Assembly (NCBI GenBank): GCA_037200525.1
Contig: JBBCGG010000001.1
Coordinates: 893,526 to 957,525, forward strand
Reading direction: 5' to 3'
Origin: Methylocella sp.
GTDB taxonomy: Bacteria; Pseudomonadota; Alphaproteobacteria; Rhizobiales; Beijerinckiaceae
Length of the DNA: 64,000 bases
Shown piece after piece: positions 9,479 through 18,511 of the stretch. Under the pieces are notes generated by a model that was given only the letters and a program-made list of their open reading frames with translations, ran no database searches and had not been told where the DNA came from. The translations under genes and the position numbers were made by a program. Position 1 is the stretch's first letter. Each line of letters starts with the position of its first letter.

Positions 9479-9970
9479 CTATTCCTCGGCTCTGTGATCA
9501 ATCTCGGGCCGCACCGCCGCCGCGCCCTTCGGACGCAACCTGACGACGATGTCGACTTTGGCGATTTCGTAGCCTTCCGGCGTGTTGATGCCGCCAGCCA
9601 GTTGCATTCCATCCAGCCCGATATCGCACACTTCTCCCGTATCCTCGAAGAAGAAGTGAGAATGGTCGCTGGTGTTCGTATCGAAAACCGTTTTGCCGCC
9701 CTCGATCGCCAAACTGCGAATCAAGCCGACTTGTGCAAACAGATTGAGAACATTGTAGACCGTCGCAAGCGAAGCCGGCATGCGGGCAGCCTGCGCCTCA
9801 TAGGCGAGGGCGTCAGCAGTCAGATGACGATCGCCTTTGCCGAAAAGCAGCTTGGCGAGGCCAAGACGTTGCCGTGTAGCTCGCAAGCCATATCTTTCCA
9901 AGAGCGAGCGGCCCTGAAAGCTCGAAGAACTCAGGCCGCGAGGATGATCATCCCCCTTGTAATCGTACAT
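9479..9970 (-). CDS. irr: Irr-type Fur-family iron response regulator
   Basis: Irr is the haem-responsive Fur-family regulator of Hyphomicrobiales that controls iron-dependent genes when iron is scarce. The 163-residue protein has the winged-helix segment ERYGLRATRQRLGLAKLLFG at 26-45, SLATVYNVLNLFAQVGLIR in the recognition region, and DTNTSDHSHFFFED in the metal/haem domain. This matches Irr rather than Fur, which has a different HHDH environment and extra cysteines. It is transcribed alone, with a 311-bp gap upstream that contains an ICE-like motif at 10047-10063. It lies downstream of msrA on the same strand. Confidence 0.92.
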   Translation of the reverse strand: MYDYKGDDHPRGLSSSSFQGRSLLERYGLRATRQRLGLAKLLFGKGDRHLTADALAYEAQAARMPASLATVYNVLNLFAQVGLIRSLAIEGGKTVFDTNTSDHSHFFFEDTGEVCDIGLDGMQLAGGINTPEGYEIAKVDIVVRLRPKGAAAVRPEIDHRAEE

Positions 9971-10281
9971 GACGCGCCACGCTTTCCTGTGTCAGACTTT
10001 CGCTATTGAACTCAATTTATGTGTTCGCACAATGACAAATACCAAGTTTAGAGCATTTCTAGCTCTTGGACATTTGATCCGATCGCAGGGCGGCGCGGGC
10101 GTTGGAGAGATTTGACCAAGGCTCAAACCTATTTCCCAAGCTCATGCCGCACGCATGGAGAGCATAACATATTATTCGATTTTTGCACGCGGCATCCATC
10201 GCGGTGGGCGCGCACCGCGTTGAAGCGCCTCCAAACGCGCCTCCTTGGCTGAGTTTAGAAAGGGAATCCGCAGCGCCGCAA
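9971..10281. promoter_or_regulatory. intergenic region upstream of irr
   Basis: This 311-bp gap between irr and msrA, both on the minus strand, holds no gene. It has an AT-rich part at about 9995-10080 suitable for the irr promoter, including the ICE-like 7-3-7 element at 10047-10063. Nothing else was recognised. Confidence 0.45.
10047..10063 (-). promoter_or_regulatory. candidate ICE-like Irr/Fur-family operator
   Basis: The sequence TTTAGAGcatTTCTAGC resembles the iron control element, whose commonly quoted form is TTTAGAA-N3-TTCTAAA. Six of seven bases agree in the left arm and five of seven in the right. It lies about 77 bp before the irr start. A chance match, or a piece of a dispersed Rhizobiales repeat, is possible. 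Confidence 0.35.
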
Positions 10282-11019
10282 TCAGGACGGACCCGACGCC
10301 GCTCCGATCAGCTTTGGCTTGTCGTTATAAAATTCGGGAAAAAGCCGCTTCAAATTTTCGATTTTGGGTTGGTCGTTCATCACAATGTAGCCGCTGGTCG
10401 GATGCAGGGTGAGGTAGTCCTGGTGATAGTCTTCCGCGGCGTAAAAGCCTTTCAACGGCTCGACTCGGGTGACGATCGGCTGCTTGAACGCGCCGGCGCG
10501 GGTGAGTTGCGCAATATAGTTTTTCGCAAGAGTCATCTGGCCCTCGTCGGCGTAGAAAATCGCGGAGCGATATTGCGTGCCGAAATCCGGGCCCTGATGG
10601 TCGCGCTGCGTCGGATCGTGAGCCACCGAGAAGAAGATCCGCAGCAACGAGCCGGCCGAGACGACGCGCGGATCGAAAGTGATCTTCACCGATTCCGCGT
10701 GGCCGGTTTGGCCAGTGCTGACGGTTCCGTAACTGGCGGTCGCCTGCGCCCCGCCGGCATAGCCGGAGACTGCGGATTCAACGCCTTTGACATGCTGGTA
10801 GACCCCCTGGACGCCCCAGAAGCAGCCGCCTGAAATGACGAGAGTCTGAAGCGCGTCCGAGGCTGCCGGCGGCTCGGCTGACGGAGGCGGAACAAGGGTC
10901 GCGGCTTCGGCGGCGAGAGCTGCGTGCGCCAAGGTCAAAACCGGCAGGATCATGAGGCTGCGAGCGATCTGGCGGCGGTCGATCAAGGCGCGGCCGTTGC
11001 GTCGTGGTGCTGGGTCCAT
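10282..11019 (-). CDS. msrA: exported peptide-methionine (S)-S-oxide reductase
   Basis: MsrA reduces methionine-S-sulfoxide in damaged proteins. The catalytic motif GGCFWGV has its cysteine at residue 66, and the downstream blocks SGYAGG, GHAESVKI, FFSVAHDPTQ and HQDYL match the family. The start is ATG 11019 with AGAGAGG about 8 bases upstream. A longer open frame to 11328 lacks such support. Residues 1-40 form an export signal: a twin-arginine RRQIARS and a hydrophobic stretch ending in AHAALA-AEA. The enzyme is therefore probably periplasmic, which is less common for a stand-alone MsrA. No MsrB domain or neighbour is visible. Confidence 0.94.
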   Translation of the reverse strand: MDPAPRRNGRALIDRRQIARSLMILPVLTLAHAALAAEAATLVPPPSAEPPAASDALQTLVISGGCFWGVQGVYQHVKGVESAVSGYAGGAQATASYGTVSTGQTGHAESVKITFDPRVVSAGSLLRIFFSVAHDPTQRDHQGPDFGTQYRSAIFYADEGQMTLAKNYIAQLTRAGAFKQPIVTRVEPLKGFYAAEDYHQDYLTLHPTSGYIVMNDQPKIENLKRLFPEFYNDKPKLIGAASGPS

Positions 11020-11201
11020 GAAATTTTTCCTCTCTCGTGAATGTAGGTCGTGCCGCGGCATGTTTCCGGCGCGGACTAACCGAATACCGAAGTCGCGAAG
11101 CATCGTCGAATTGGGGCGCGGTCGAACGGCCTTCTCAATTTCTTTCGCTGGCCCCAGGCAAAACGTTACGCGGTAACGGAATGTTGAGCGGCGGATGATT
11201 G

Positions 11202-11825
11202 TCAGAGTTTGGGGATCGCCATGCCGCGCTGGACCGCCGGCCGCTCTCCGACGGTCTCGAGCCAAGCGAGGACGTGAGGCTTTCCGGCTACTTTGTCCTC
11301 CAGCAGGATGGTTGCGCCCGACGCCCAAGGATAGGCCGCTATGTCGGCGATCGAATGATCCTGCCCACCGAGATAAGCCGTCTCCGCCAGGCGACGATCC
11401 ATAACGCCGAGGAGGCGATCCGCCTCGGCGGAGAAGCGATCGAGAGCCGCTGGGATTTTTTCCTTCGAAAACAAGGCGAAGAAGCCGAACTGCGCCAGCG
11501 TTTGGTCAAGACCGCCGATCTGCCAATGCAGCCATTCGAGCGCTTTGGCGCGCTCCGGACCTGACGCCGGGAGCAGGCGACCCGTCTTCTCCGCGAGATA
11601 AATGAGGATAGCTCCGCTCTCGAATAGCGTCAGAGGAGCGCGCCCTGCTTCCTCGTCAACAATCGCCGGAATCTTATTGCCTGGAGAAATCGCTGCGAAC
11701 TCAGGGGCAAATTGCTCGCGCTTGCTGATATTCACGGTCTTGACCACGTAGGGGAGCCCGAGCTCCTCCAGCATGATCGAAACCTTGCGGCCGTTGGGAG
11801 TCGCCCAAGTATATAATGTAATCAT
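11202..11825 (-). CDS. glutathione S-transferase family protein
   Basis: This 207-residue protein has the two-domain GST layout. The thioredoxin-like N-terminal domain is MITLYTWATPNGRKVSIMLEE, followed by the cis-proline and glutathione-binding region KIPAIVDEE and SGAILIYLAEKTGRLLP. An all-helical C-terminal domain contains HSIADIAAYPW. The order resembles the YfcG/Ure2-like group, where the N-terminal asparagine or threonine replaces a catalytic serine. Substrate is unknown. It lies downstream of the phasin gene after a 318-bp gap and upstream of msrA on the same strand. Confidence 0.92.
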   Translation of the reverse strand: MITLYTWATPNGRKVSIMLEELGLPYVVKTVNISKREQFAPEFAAISPGNKIPAIVDEEAGRAPLTLFESGAILIYLAEKTGRLLPASGPERAKALEWLHWQIGGLDQTLAQFGFFALFSKEKIPAALDRFSAEADRLLGVMDRRLAETAYLGGQDHSIADIAAYPWASGATILLEDKVAGKPHVLAWLETVGERPAVQRGMAIPKL

Positions 11826-12143
11826 CGCGTGCTTGTGACGTTCTGGCGCGAAGCCGGCCGCGTCAAGCCTCGCAGGTCCGGTAAAGCGCTTCGAGCAGGA
11901 TCATAGATTGGCATCGAAAGCATCAACAGCAAACGCCGGGGCGCGACCTGGCGCTTGCTCTTTGGTATTCTGCGGACGCTGCCATCCGCGGGTCGCGCTG
12001 CCGGCGATCTCGATAGGCGAGAGGTGGTGCAATAAGCTCGCCTCGCCGATCCGGCGCGCGCGCGGCAACGCGACATCATTGGCTACGTCGCGAAGCTGGG
12101 TCGAAAGATGCGCTTTGAATGTAGAGCGCGCGGCCCCTCGAAA
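11826..12143. other. gene-free gap between phasin and GST genes
   Basis: This 318-bp stretch has only out-of-frame, arginine-rich open frames with no recognisable protein. No repeat, hairpin of note or RNA gene was seen. It presumably carries the GST promoter on the minus strand. Confidence 0.4.
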
Positions 12144-12500
12144 TCATTTCTTGGTGGCGGAAGCGATAGCCTCTTGAGCCGCTGCGCCAAGCTCTTTCGC
12201 TTGCGTCTGGATTGCGGCCAGTTGCGTCTTTGCATATTCGGTCTGCAGCGCGAAAATTTCCTGCATATCCTTGGCGTGGAGAAGCTTTTGCGCCAGATCA
12301 AAAGCCGCGTTGACGTTGTTTTCCGCAAATGTGATGGCCTTCGCCACCGCATCCTTCGCGCCTGACGGAAGCGCATCCGCTGCGCCTGTCGCTTTCTGGG
12401 CGGCGCCGATAAAGCCTAGAAACGCCTCTCGGGCCTGCTCGAAATTCTTTTCTGCGAGCTCGCGAACCTGCGATGGGATCTGCTGTGGAATGTCAACCAT
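12144..12500 (-). CDS. phasin family protein
   Basis: Phasins coat polyhydroxyalkanoate granules and limit granule size. This 118-residue protein is largely amphipathic helix, rich in alanine, glutamine and lysine. It opens VDIPQQIPSQVRELAEKNFEQ and has AFLGFIGAAQKA in the middle, the usual phasin_2 pattern of alphaproteobacteria. ATG 12500 is chosen because CAGGAGAG lies 7 bases before it. A longer frame to 12539 has no such site. A terminal SATKK tail is typical. It is transcribed alone or with the GST gene downstream. Confidence 0.88.
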   Translation of the reverse strand: MVDIPQQIPSQVRELAEKNFEQAREAFLGFIGAAQKATGAADALPSGAKDAVAKAITFAENNVNAAFDLAQKLLHAKDMQEIFALQTEYAKTQLAAIQTQAKELGAAAQEAIASATKK

Positions 12501-13028
12501 GAGTACTCTCCTGCAGCTAAGCGTTTCGGCAACCCCCAAGGAAGCGAAAAGCTGGGAAATTTAAGTGACGCGAAGGCATTCGGAGGAGCCCCGAGCGCAA
12601 AGAAACGGGGATTTGACTGAAGAGGCGATGCGCATGCGGCCTTAGACCTCAACCTACGTCAGATTAGTCACGCCAAAGCGGTACGCAGTTATCTTCACAG
12701 AAATTCCGCCTTTGCGCCATCTTTTTCCGGCGTCTGACCCTCGTCCGGCCCCGCGCGTTTTCACGTTTGATTGAGTCCGGCTTAAGAGGGAACAAAATAA
12801 TTCGTCCAGAAGTAGCGCCCGGCCGATTGTTTCTCTCAAGCGTAAGTAAAGCCGCATGTGCGGCCGCAATATTCTGCGTTCTTGTATGGAATACAAATCG
12901 CCGAAAGCTTGCGACCGGATATATGCGGAAGCGCCTCGACACTTTTGGGCAGCGGTCAGAAACCTCGCTTTCGCGTAGGTTACGAGATATGCGAAGGTCG
13001 AATAAATTCATTCAAGAAGGGACTCGCC
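12501..13028. other. 528-bp intergenic region between divergent phasin and PRC-barrel genes
   Basis: The two flanking genes point outwards, so both promoters must lie here. Several short frames overlap on both strands but none resembles a known protein and none has a convincing ribosome site. The centre (12760-12960) is richer in A and T than the flanks. No operator was recognised. Confidence 0.45.
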
Positions 13029-13805
13029 ATGCTGTTCGTCGTATCGGTGCTCAAAGGCTTTGCCGTGGCGGCAAAGGACGGCAAGATCGGAACGGTCAAA
13101 GATTTCCTGTTTGACGATGAAAGCTGGAAGATCCGATGGCTGGTTGTCGATACCGGAACCTGGCTGCCCGGACGCAAGGTTCTGGTCCACGCCTCGGCGA
13201 TCGGAAGCCCCGACCCGATGCGAAGGGAAGTACCAGTCGAATTGACGAAAGCCCAGGTGGAGGGGGGGCCCGATTTCCTCGAGCACCAGCCGGTATCGCG
13301 TCAGATGGAATCCCACCTTTATGACTATTATCAGTGGGATCCCTCTTGGGGCGGCAGTTTTTTTGGCGTTGGCGCGATGGCTGCGCCTTTGTCGCTGCCG
13401 CCATTGGTCGGCGACGCCACTTCGGACGAAGTGGCCGAGGCGGAATTGCATCCCGGCGAATCGGATCCGCATCTCCGCAGCATCGAGGAGGTCACTGGTT
13501 ATCGACTCACCGCAATCGACGGCGAAATCGGCCACATCGAGAATTTTGTGGTCGATCACGAAAACTGGGATGTTCGTTATCTTGGCGTCGACACGAAAAA
13601 CTGGTTGCCAGGACAGCACGTCCTCATGTCGCCTTACGCGGTGAAGGAGATCGACTGGGCGGATCGCCACGCGCTGCTCAACATTACGATCGAGCAAGTC
13701 AAGGCCAGTCCCGCCTGCGATTCGATCGACATGGTTGATCAAGCCTATGAGCGGCTGCTGCACGGGCATTACGGCTGGCCCGGCTATTGGATCTACCCCA
13801 ACTGA
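13029..13805 (+). CDS. double PRC-barrel domain protein
   Basis: This 258-residue protein carries two PRC-barrel repeats. The first, at about 5-75, reads [23 protein letters not shown]...[20 protein letters not shown]. The second, at about 150-220, reads [20 protein letters not shown]...[23 protein letters not shown] barrels occur in photosynthetic reaction centre H subunits, RimM and many stress-related proteins. The specific role here is unknown. ATG 13029 is preferred because AAGAAGGG lies about 10 bases upstream; the open frame extends further but without support. It is monocistronic and followed by a GC-rich hairpin. Confidence 0.9.
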   Translation: MLFVVSVLKGFAVAAKDGKIGTVKDFLFDDESWKIRWLVVDTGTWLPGRKVLVHASAIGSPDPMRREVPVELTKAQVEGGPDFLEHQPVSRQMESHLYDYYQWDPSWGGSFFGVGAMAAPLSLPPLVGDATSDEVAEAELHPGESDPHLRSIEEVTGYRLTAIDGEIGHIENFVVDHENWDVRYLGVDTKNWLPGQHVLMSPYAVKEIDWADRHALLNITIEQVKASPACDSIDMVDQAYERLLHGHYGWPGYWIYPN

Positions 13806-13898
13806 GATCACGGCGGAAAGCTTCGCGTCAGAAGACTTCATCTAATTAAGAAGACCTCATTTATTGGGCTGCATAGGCTCGCGAAATGCTGCGGGATG

Positions 13899-13931
13899 GC
13901 GGTCGAAGAGGCGCTAACGCCTCTCGACCGC
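13899..13931. terminator. strong hairpin downstream of the PRC-barrel gene
   Basis: GCGGTCGA-A-GAGGCG pairs with CGCCTCTCGACCGC around a CTAA loop, giving 14 pairs with one bulged A. It is 94 bp past the stop codon. No U-run follows, so it may be a transcript-stabilising or rho-assisted 3' structure rather than a classical terminator. Confidence 0.55.
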
Positions 13932-14161
13932 AGTAGACCGGCGCGCCAAGGTCGACGGCGCGCGCAGATTGCTTCGCTAACTCAGCAACCGACATGCTTT
14001 GGCTGGCGCTCCGAAAGTCTATAAATCAGCCTCTCCGCGACGCCCGGCCGAAAAATCGTTGCCAAAATGTCGCACCCGTCGGCGCTTTGTTTCGAATGGG
14101 TCTGAAAAGGCGCTCTTTCCGTTGACACGACTCGGAACGAAATGTACCCCTAATCATAGAT

Positions 14162-14200
14162 CTATACGTACGAAAATAATCTTTATAAGTACACGTATAG
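14162..14200. repeat. spaced inverted repeat in the porin promoter region
   Basis: CTATACGT at 14162-14169 is repeated inverted as ACGTATAG at 14193-14200, with a 23-bp AT-rich spacer. It lies about 160 bp before the porin start. It could be a regulator binding site or a cruciform; neither is proven. Confidence 0.5.
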
Positions 14201-14359
14201 CATTGATCCGGCCACTAGATAAGTCATCTGCCTAGGACTTAAGATGGGGCCGTGTTCGCCTGCGGCCTTTGCCTATCAGGTGAGAGAATAAAAAGAATTG
14301 CATACCCATAAGTGCAAATAAAATCACGAGATAAACACTAACATCGGATGGGGAGAGTT

Positions 14360-15976
14360 ATGGCTAACCGCATTGGGAAATTTGGAAGCCGTCGGCGTGG
14401 GGTCTCTGTGGCTATGGCCGGAGTCGTCGCTTCCATGCTGTTTGGCGCGAGCCAAGGCCACGCCGACACAACGGATCAATTGCTCGACCAACTCAAGGCG
14501 AAGGGCATTCTGACGAAGGCTGAGTATCAAAAGCTCAAGGCGCGTCATGAGGCTGAAGTCGCGGCGAAACCCGTTCCGGGCCCAGGCCCGGGTCCGGGAC
14601 CCAGCAACGCTCAATACATCACCAAGCTCGACAAGGGCATCGGCTTCCGCATTCCTGGCACTACGGTCGTGAGCAAGGAGAACGGCGTCGTTACGGTCGG
14701 CGATGTCGACGTCAAGATTTCTGGCGACCTTGTGTTCTTCGGCGCCGAAAGCTTCAAGAGCTCGTTCTCGGGTTCGGCCGGGATTAATCCAATTCCGGGT
14801 GGCGCATTCACTCCCACCAGCCCAGCGGCTGGCGTTCTAGGAGCTACCGCCGGCGGCAGCCGAGTCAACAACAGCAATTCGATCCGCTCGGGCCTCTTGC
14901 CAAGCGCGATTGTGCTCAGCCTCGCCACCAGACAGGAAGGCATCGATCTCAGCGCTGTGTTTGGCGCTTATATCGGCGGCAACAATGTCGCGCCAAACGC
15001 ATTGAACGCCAACGGACCAGGCTCACCGTTTGGGCTTGGCACCTCCGGCATCGATCTTCGCCAAGTCTATGGCACAATCGGTACGCCTGAATTCGGCACC
15101 GTCAAGATCGGTCGCGATCTCGGTCTGTTCGGCGGCGACGCCATTCTCAACGACTTCACCCTGTTCGGGGTCGGCACGCCAGCTGGCAATGCGATGCCTG
15201 GAAACACCAGCCTCGGCCGCATTGGCATCGGCTATGTCTATCCTGACTGGATTCCGCAAGTCACCTATACTACGCCTGACTTCTGGGGCTTTACGGCGTC
15301 CGCCGGCATTTTCACGCCTCTTGACCCGCTCGACACCACCGGCGCCTTTGTCGTCCCGTTCACCGGGGCAGCCTTTGCCGATACTTCCGGAAATATGACG
15401 GCGCATGATCAGCCCCAGATTCAGGGCCGCATCAAATATATCGGCAAGTTCTCGCCGGACGTGAAATTGACGGCTTGGGTGGACGGGCTAACCCAGCTGC
15501 AGCGCGCCGAAGTTGGTGATTCTGTCACCGCCTTCATCAGCCCTGGCTCCAGCGTGAGATCCTCTGCCGTCGATGGCGGCGCCAGGCTCGATTGGGGTCC
15601 GTTCAGCGCCGTCGGCTACGCCTATTGGGGCAGCGCTCTCGGCACCACAGGGCTGTTCTTCGATGCTATCAGCCCGAACGGTCAAGCGCGCACCTCGCAC
15701 GGCTGGTACGGCGAAGCTGAATACACCATCTTCGATCGCTTCACGTTCGGCGGCAGCTACGGCGGCAGCTGGCTTGACGCAAACAGCTTCGATTTCTCTC
15801 AGGGGTACGTTCCCTGGCTGTTGAAATCGAATCAGTCGGCTATCGGCTTCTTGCGCTACAAGCTGACCGATTGGGTTGCGCTCCAGACCGAGTTCATCAA
15901 CTCGATCTCGCGTAACCAATCCGGCGGCGCCATCACCACGAACGCATTCGTGGCTGGAACGACCTTCTTCTTCTAA
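14360..15976 (+). CDS. outer-membrane porin
   Basis: This protein of about 538 residues has a signal peptide (VAMAGVVASMLFGASQGHA) at its N terminus. A short helical segment (TTDQLLDQLKAKGILTKAEY) and a PGPGPGPGP linker follow. The rest is a long beta-rich, glycine- and aromatic-rich region ending in phenylalanine (TTFFF), as expected of outer-membrane barrels. Blocks such as DLRQVYGTIGTPEFGTVKIG resemble general alphaproteobacterial porins. ATG 14360 follows GGGGAGAG by 3 bases and is preferred over ATG 14348. A strong terminator at 15997 follows. It is probably highly expressed; the transported solute is not evident. Confidence 0.88.
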   Translation: MANRIGKFGSRRRGVSVAMAGVVASMLFGASQGHADTTDQLLDQLKAKGILTKAEYQKLKARHEAEVAAKPVPGPGPGPGPSNAQYITKLDKGIGFRIPGTTVVSKENGVVTVGDVDVKISGDLVFFGAESFKSSFSGSAGINPIPGGAFTPTSPAAGVLGATAGGSRVNNSNSIRSGLLPSAIVLSLATRQEGIDLSAVFGAYIGGNNVAPNALNANGPGSPFGLGTSGIDLRQVYGTIGTPEFGTVKIGRDLGLFGGDAILNDFTLFGVGTPAGNAMPGNTSLGRIGIGYVYPDWIPQVTYTTPDFWGFTASAGIFTPLDPLDTTGAFVVPFTGAAFADTSGNMTAHDQPQIQGRIKYIGKFSPDVKLTAWVDGLTQLQRAEVGDSVTAFISPGSSVRSSAVDGGARLDWGPFSAVGYAYWGSALGTTGLFFDAISPNGQARTSHGWYGEAEYTIFDRFTFGGSYGGSWLDANSFDFSQGYVPWLLKSNQSAIGFLRYKLTDWVALQTEFINSISRNQSGGAITTNAFVAGTTFFF

Positions 15977-15996
15977 GCGGGACGTCTACTTTAGCG

Positions 15997-16034
15997 ACGC
16001 CGCCCTGTGCTCAGCACATGGGCGGCGTTTTCGT
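15997..16034 (+). terminator. rho-independent terminator of the porin gene
   Basis: ACGCCGCCC pairs with GGGCGGCGT, with an inner TGTGC-TCA-GCACA stem, followed by TTTTCGTT. It starts 21 bp past the porin stop and would also separate it from the convergent DUF4399 gene. Confidence 0.85.
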
Positions 16035-16104
16035 TCTGGATACGCCAGTTTGGCGATCAAGCCCGAGCGCGCGGCGTTTGCCGCCAGAAAGCGTTCTATC
16101 TTGC

Positions 16105-16512
16105 TTACTTCACATTGACTGTGATCGTGGCGCTGAGATCTGGCCCATAGGAGATGTGGCCGCTATCGCCGAGTTGCATCGTCAGGGTATGTTTCCCCGG
16201 CGGCAAGGTCAGTTCGGCTTCGGTCTGCGCTTTGCCGAAATGCAGTGATTTATCAGAAAGCGGTATGAACTCGCCTTTTGGCGGCGGCGCCCCATCGATG
16301 ATCAGATGATGATGCCCGCTGCTCGGCGTCTGATCGCCTGCCGGTTTGAGTTCGAGGCCTTCCAGACCGAACTTCACCTTGAACGGGCTGGACACTTCGG
16401 CCCCATCCTTGGGTTCGATGAAAAAGACGCGCGGACTAGCCGCATGGAGCGTTGAGATCAGTGCGGCGATCGCGATGGCGGATGCCAGTCCGAACGGTAG
16501 GATTCGTTTCAT
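16105..16512 (-). CDS. DUF4399 domain protein, secreted
   Basis: This 135-residue protein has a signal peptide (MKRILPFGLASAIAIAALISTLHA) followed by a DUF4399 domain. The domain contains RVFFIEPKDGAEVSSPFKVKF, the histidine-rich SSGHHHLIIDG and TLPPGKHTLTMQLGD. The family has no known function. Its HHHLIID motif and beta-rich pattern suggest a periplasmic small domain. ATG 16512 has AGGAACC 4-10 bases upstream; the frame extends to 16647 without support. It lies 272 bp downstream of the antiporter gene on the same strand and converges on the porin gene. Confidence 0.87.
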   Translation of the reverse strand: MKRILPFGLASAIAIAALISTLHAASPRVFFIEPKDGAEVSSPFKVKFGLEGLELKPAGDQTPSSGHHHLIIDGAPPPKGEFIPLSDKSLHFGKAQTEAELTLPPGKHTLTMQLGDSGHISYGPDLSATITVNVK

Positions 16513-16784
16513 GGGTCGGTTCCTATGATAGCGGGGGCGGGTAGCGCTTTGGCGCGAGCGTCGAACCACAGACGATATTGGGCTAGTTGCAACGGTCAAG
16601 CTGTTGTGACCAACCTTTTCAGCTTCTGCGTCGTCAGCTTGACCCAAAGCGTTCTATCGCTTCGAAATGATTGGCTGTGTGCGCATTGGCGCATCGTCGA
16701 CAGCTTCTTCGTCTCCGCAAGCTTTTGCGCGCGAAAGGGGGAGGCGCCCTCATCCGCGCGCGCCAGAGCTTCCTGTCGCCGCCG

Positions 16785-18506
16785 TTATTCCGCCGCCTCC
16801 GCAGCGATGAGCGCGGCGTTGCGATCGCGATCTCTTTGCCCCCGTATCCAGGTCGCGATCGCTTCATCGTCGACGGAAAGATCGCGTAAAACCGCCGCCG
16901 CCAGGGCAAGTCCCGGCGGCGAGCCGCTATCAACTATCGGGATAACGCCGAGGGCGGTGAAGGCGGCGCGCTCCGAGGGATCGGAAACAGCCGCGAAACG
17001 CTTTAGATCGGGAAGGCTTCGCGTGAGGAGCGGCACAATAGCGCGAGACACCTCCAGCCTTGGAGCAGTCAGCACGGCTATCTTGCGGTCGCGCATCGCC
17101 ATGGGCTCCCAGATCCGCGGGTCGGAGGCATCGCCGAAGACGACCGCATAACCGTCGGCATTGGCCTCGGCGAAAGCCTTTTGGTTCCGCTCGATGGCGG
17201 CATAGGCGATGTCAAGCTCCGTCAAGGCGTCGGCGACGGTGCGGCCAATCTGCCCCATCCCGACGATCAGCACGGGGGCTGCGAGTTCGCGCTGCAGAAG
17301 CTCGCGATCGTTCTCCCGCTTGCGATGGGCCCGCATCTTTCCCGCGAGCACGCGCCCGGCTTGAGCGAGGCTCGGCGTCAGCGCAAGGCTAAAGGCGACA
17401 GCGGCGATGAAGACTGAGGCCGTTTCATCGCCAAGCAGCGCGCGCATGGCGGGCAGGCTCAGGATCACAAAGGCAAATTCGGACCCTTGAGCCAGTAGAA
17501 AACCCAGCTGCAGCGATCCCGGCGCCGACCAGCGAAAGAGCAGGCTCGACGCGGCGTTGCTCAAGATCTTGACGGCGACAAAAAGGATCGTAATGGCGAC
17601 AACAGCCGCCCAATGGTCGCTGAGCGACGCAAGATCGAGCGATAACCCGACCGATATAAAGAAAAAACCGAGCAGCAGCCCTCTGAAAGGCTTTGTTTCC
17701 GATTGGATGATCGGACGATAGGGAATCTCAGCGATGATCATCCCGCCGAGAAAACCGCCAAGCGTCAGCGATAATCCAATTGAGCCCGTCGCCCAGCTCG
17801 CGACCAGCACAACCAAAAGAGCGCTGGCGGTGAAGACTTCCTCATTCTCGGTGCGGGCGATCAAATCAAACAGCGGCCGCACGACCAACCGGGCCAGCGC
17901 GTAAGCGACGCCGAAAGCGGCGGCGGCCTTCGCGACGGCCAAACCGAGCTGCAGCATTAAGGCAAGACCGCCGCCGCGCTCATCGAGGGCGTTGACGACA
18001 ATGAGAAGAAAGACCGCGGCGACGTCTTGAAAAATCAAAATGGCCGTCGCGGTCAGGCCAACCGGACAATTCTGCTGATGCCGCTCCGCAATCAATCCCG
18101 CCACGACGGCGGTAGAGGAAAGCGCCAATGTTGCGCCGACTAGAAGAGCCGGCAGCGGGGCGAGGCCGGTGAAAACAGCGACAGCCCCAAGGCTTAGGGC
18201 GCCGAGCGCTACCTGGACCGATCCGAAGCCGAAGATGTCGCGAGCGTGCTCCCGAATATTGCTGATCGAGAAGTGCAATCCAATTTCAAATAGCAGGAAC
18301 ACGACGCCGAGTTCGGACAGCAACGCCACCGTCGAGCTTGCTTGAAACAACTCGACGCCGCTCGCTTTCAGGCCAAGGCCGAGCGCGAGATAGCCGACAA
18401 TTGGGCTGAGACGAACGGCGCGGCACGCCATCGCGGCGACGACGCCAAACAGCAGAAGCAGAACCACCGGCTCCAGAGCGTCAAGAATCGCGTGCGGATG
18501 CTCCAT
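16785..18506 (-). CDS. KefB/YbaL-like CPA2 cation:proton antiporter
   Basis: CPA2 antiporters of this type exchange K+ or Na+ for H+ across the inner membrane. The 573-residue protein has about 12 hydrophobic segments (residues 10-385). These include VGYLALGLGLKASG, the ALSSTAVVAGLI segment and FFISVGLSLDLASL. A TrkA-N nucleotide-binding domain begins with VLIVGMGQIGRTVADAL near residue 410. KefB/KefC relatives are gated by glutathione adducts or NADH through this domain. The gene begins 5 bp after a flavoprotein gene, so the two are almost surely co-transcribed and may be functionally linked. Confidence 0.92.
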   Translation of the reverse strand: MEHPHAILDALEPVVLLLLFGVVAAMACRAVRLSPIVGYLALGLGLKASGVELFQASSTVALLSELGVVFLLFEIGLHFSISNIREHARDIFGFGSVQVALGALSLGAVAVFTGLAPLPALLVGATLALSSTAVVAGLIAERHQQNCPVGLTATAILIFQDVAAVFLLIVVNALDERGGGLALMLQLGLAVAKAAAAFGVAYALARLVVRPLFDLIARTENEEVFTASALLVVLVASWATGSIGLSLTLGGFLGGMIIAEIPYRPIIQSETKPFRGLLLGFFFISVGLSLDLASLSDHWAAVVAITILFVAVKILSNAASSLLFRWSAPGSLQLGFLLAQGSEFAFVILSLPAMRALLGDETASVFIAAVAFSLALTPSLAQAGRVLAGKMRAHRKRENDRELLQRELAAPVLIVGMGQIGRTVADALTELDIAYAAIERNQKAFAEANADGYAVVFGDASDPRIWEPMAMRDRKIAVLTAPRLEVSRAIVPLLTRSLPDLKRFAAVSDPSERAAFTALGVIPIVDSGSPPGLALAAAVLRDLSVDDEAIATWIRGQRDRDRNAALIAAEAAE

Positions 18507-18511
18507 GACGA

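Larger units (their letters stand above)
13806..14359. other. intergenic region upstream of the porin gene
   Basis: This 554-bp gap has no protein-like frame. It holds a strong hairpin at 13899-13931 just past the PRC-barrel gene and an AT-rich segment around 14140-14345. That segment includes a spaced inverted repeat at 14162-14200 and probably contains the porin promoter. Confidence 0.5.

Noticed and set aside
9252-9497. 81-codon plus-strand frame between the M48 and irr genes
   Set aside because: No ribosome site, no similarity to a known family, and it runs into the 3' end of irr.
13008-13841. 277-codon open frame on the minus strand over the PRC-barrel gene
   Set aside because: It is antisense to a gene with clear PRC-barrel repeats and a good ribosome site, and its own product resembles nothing. 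High GC makes such shadows common.
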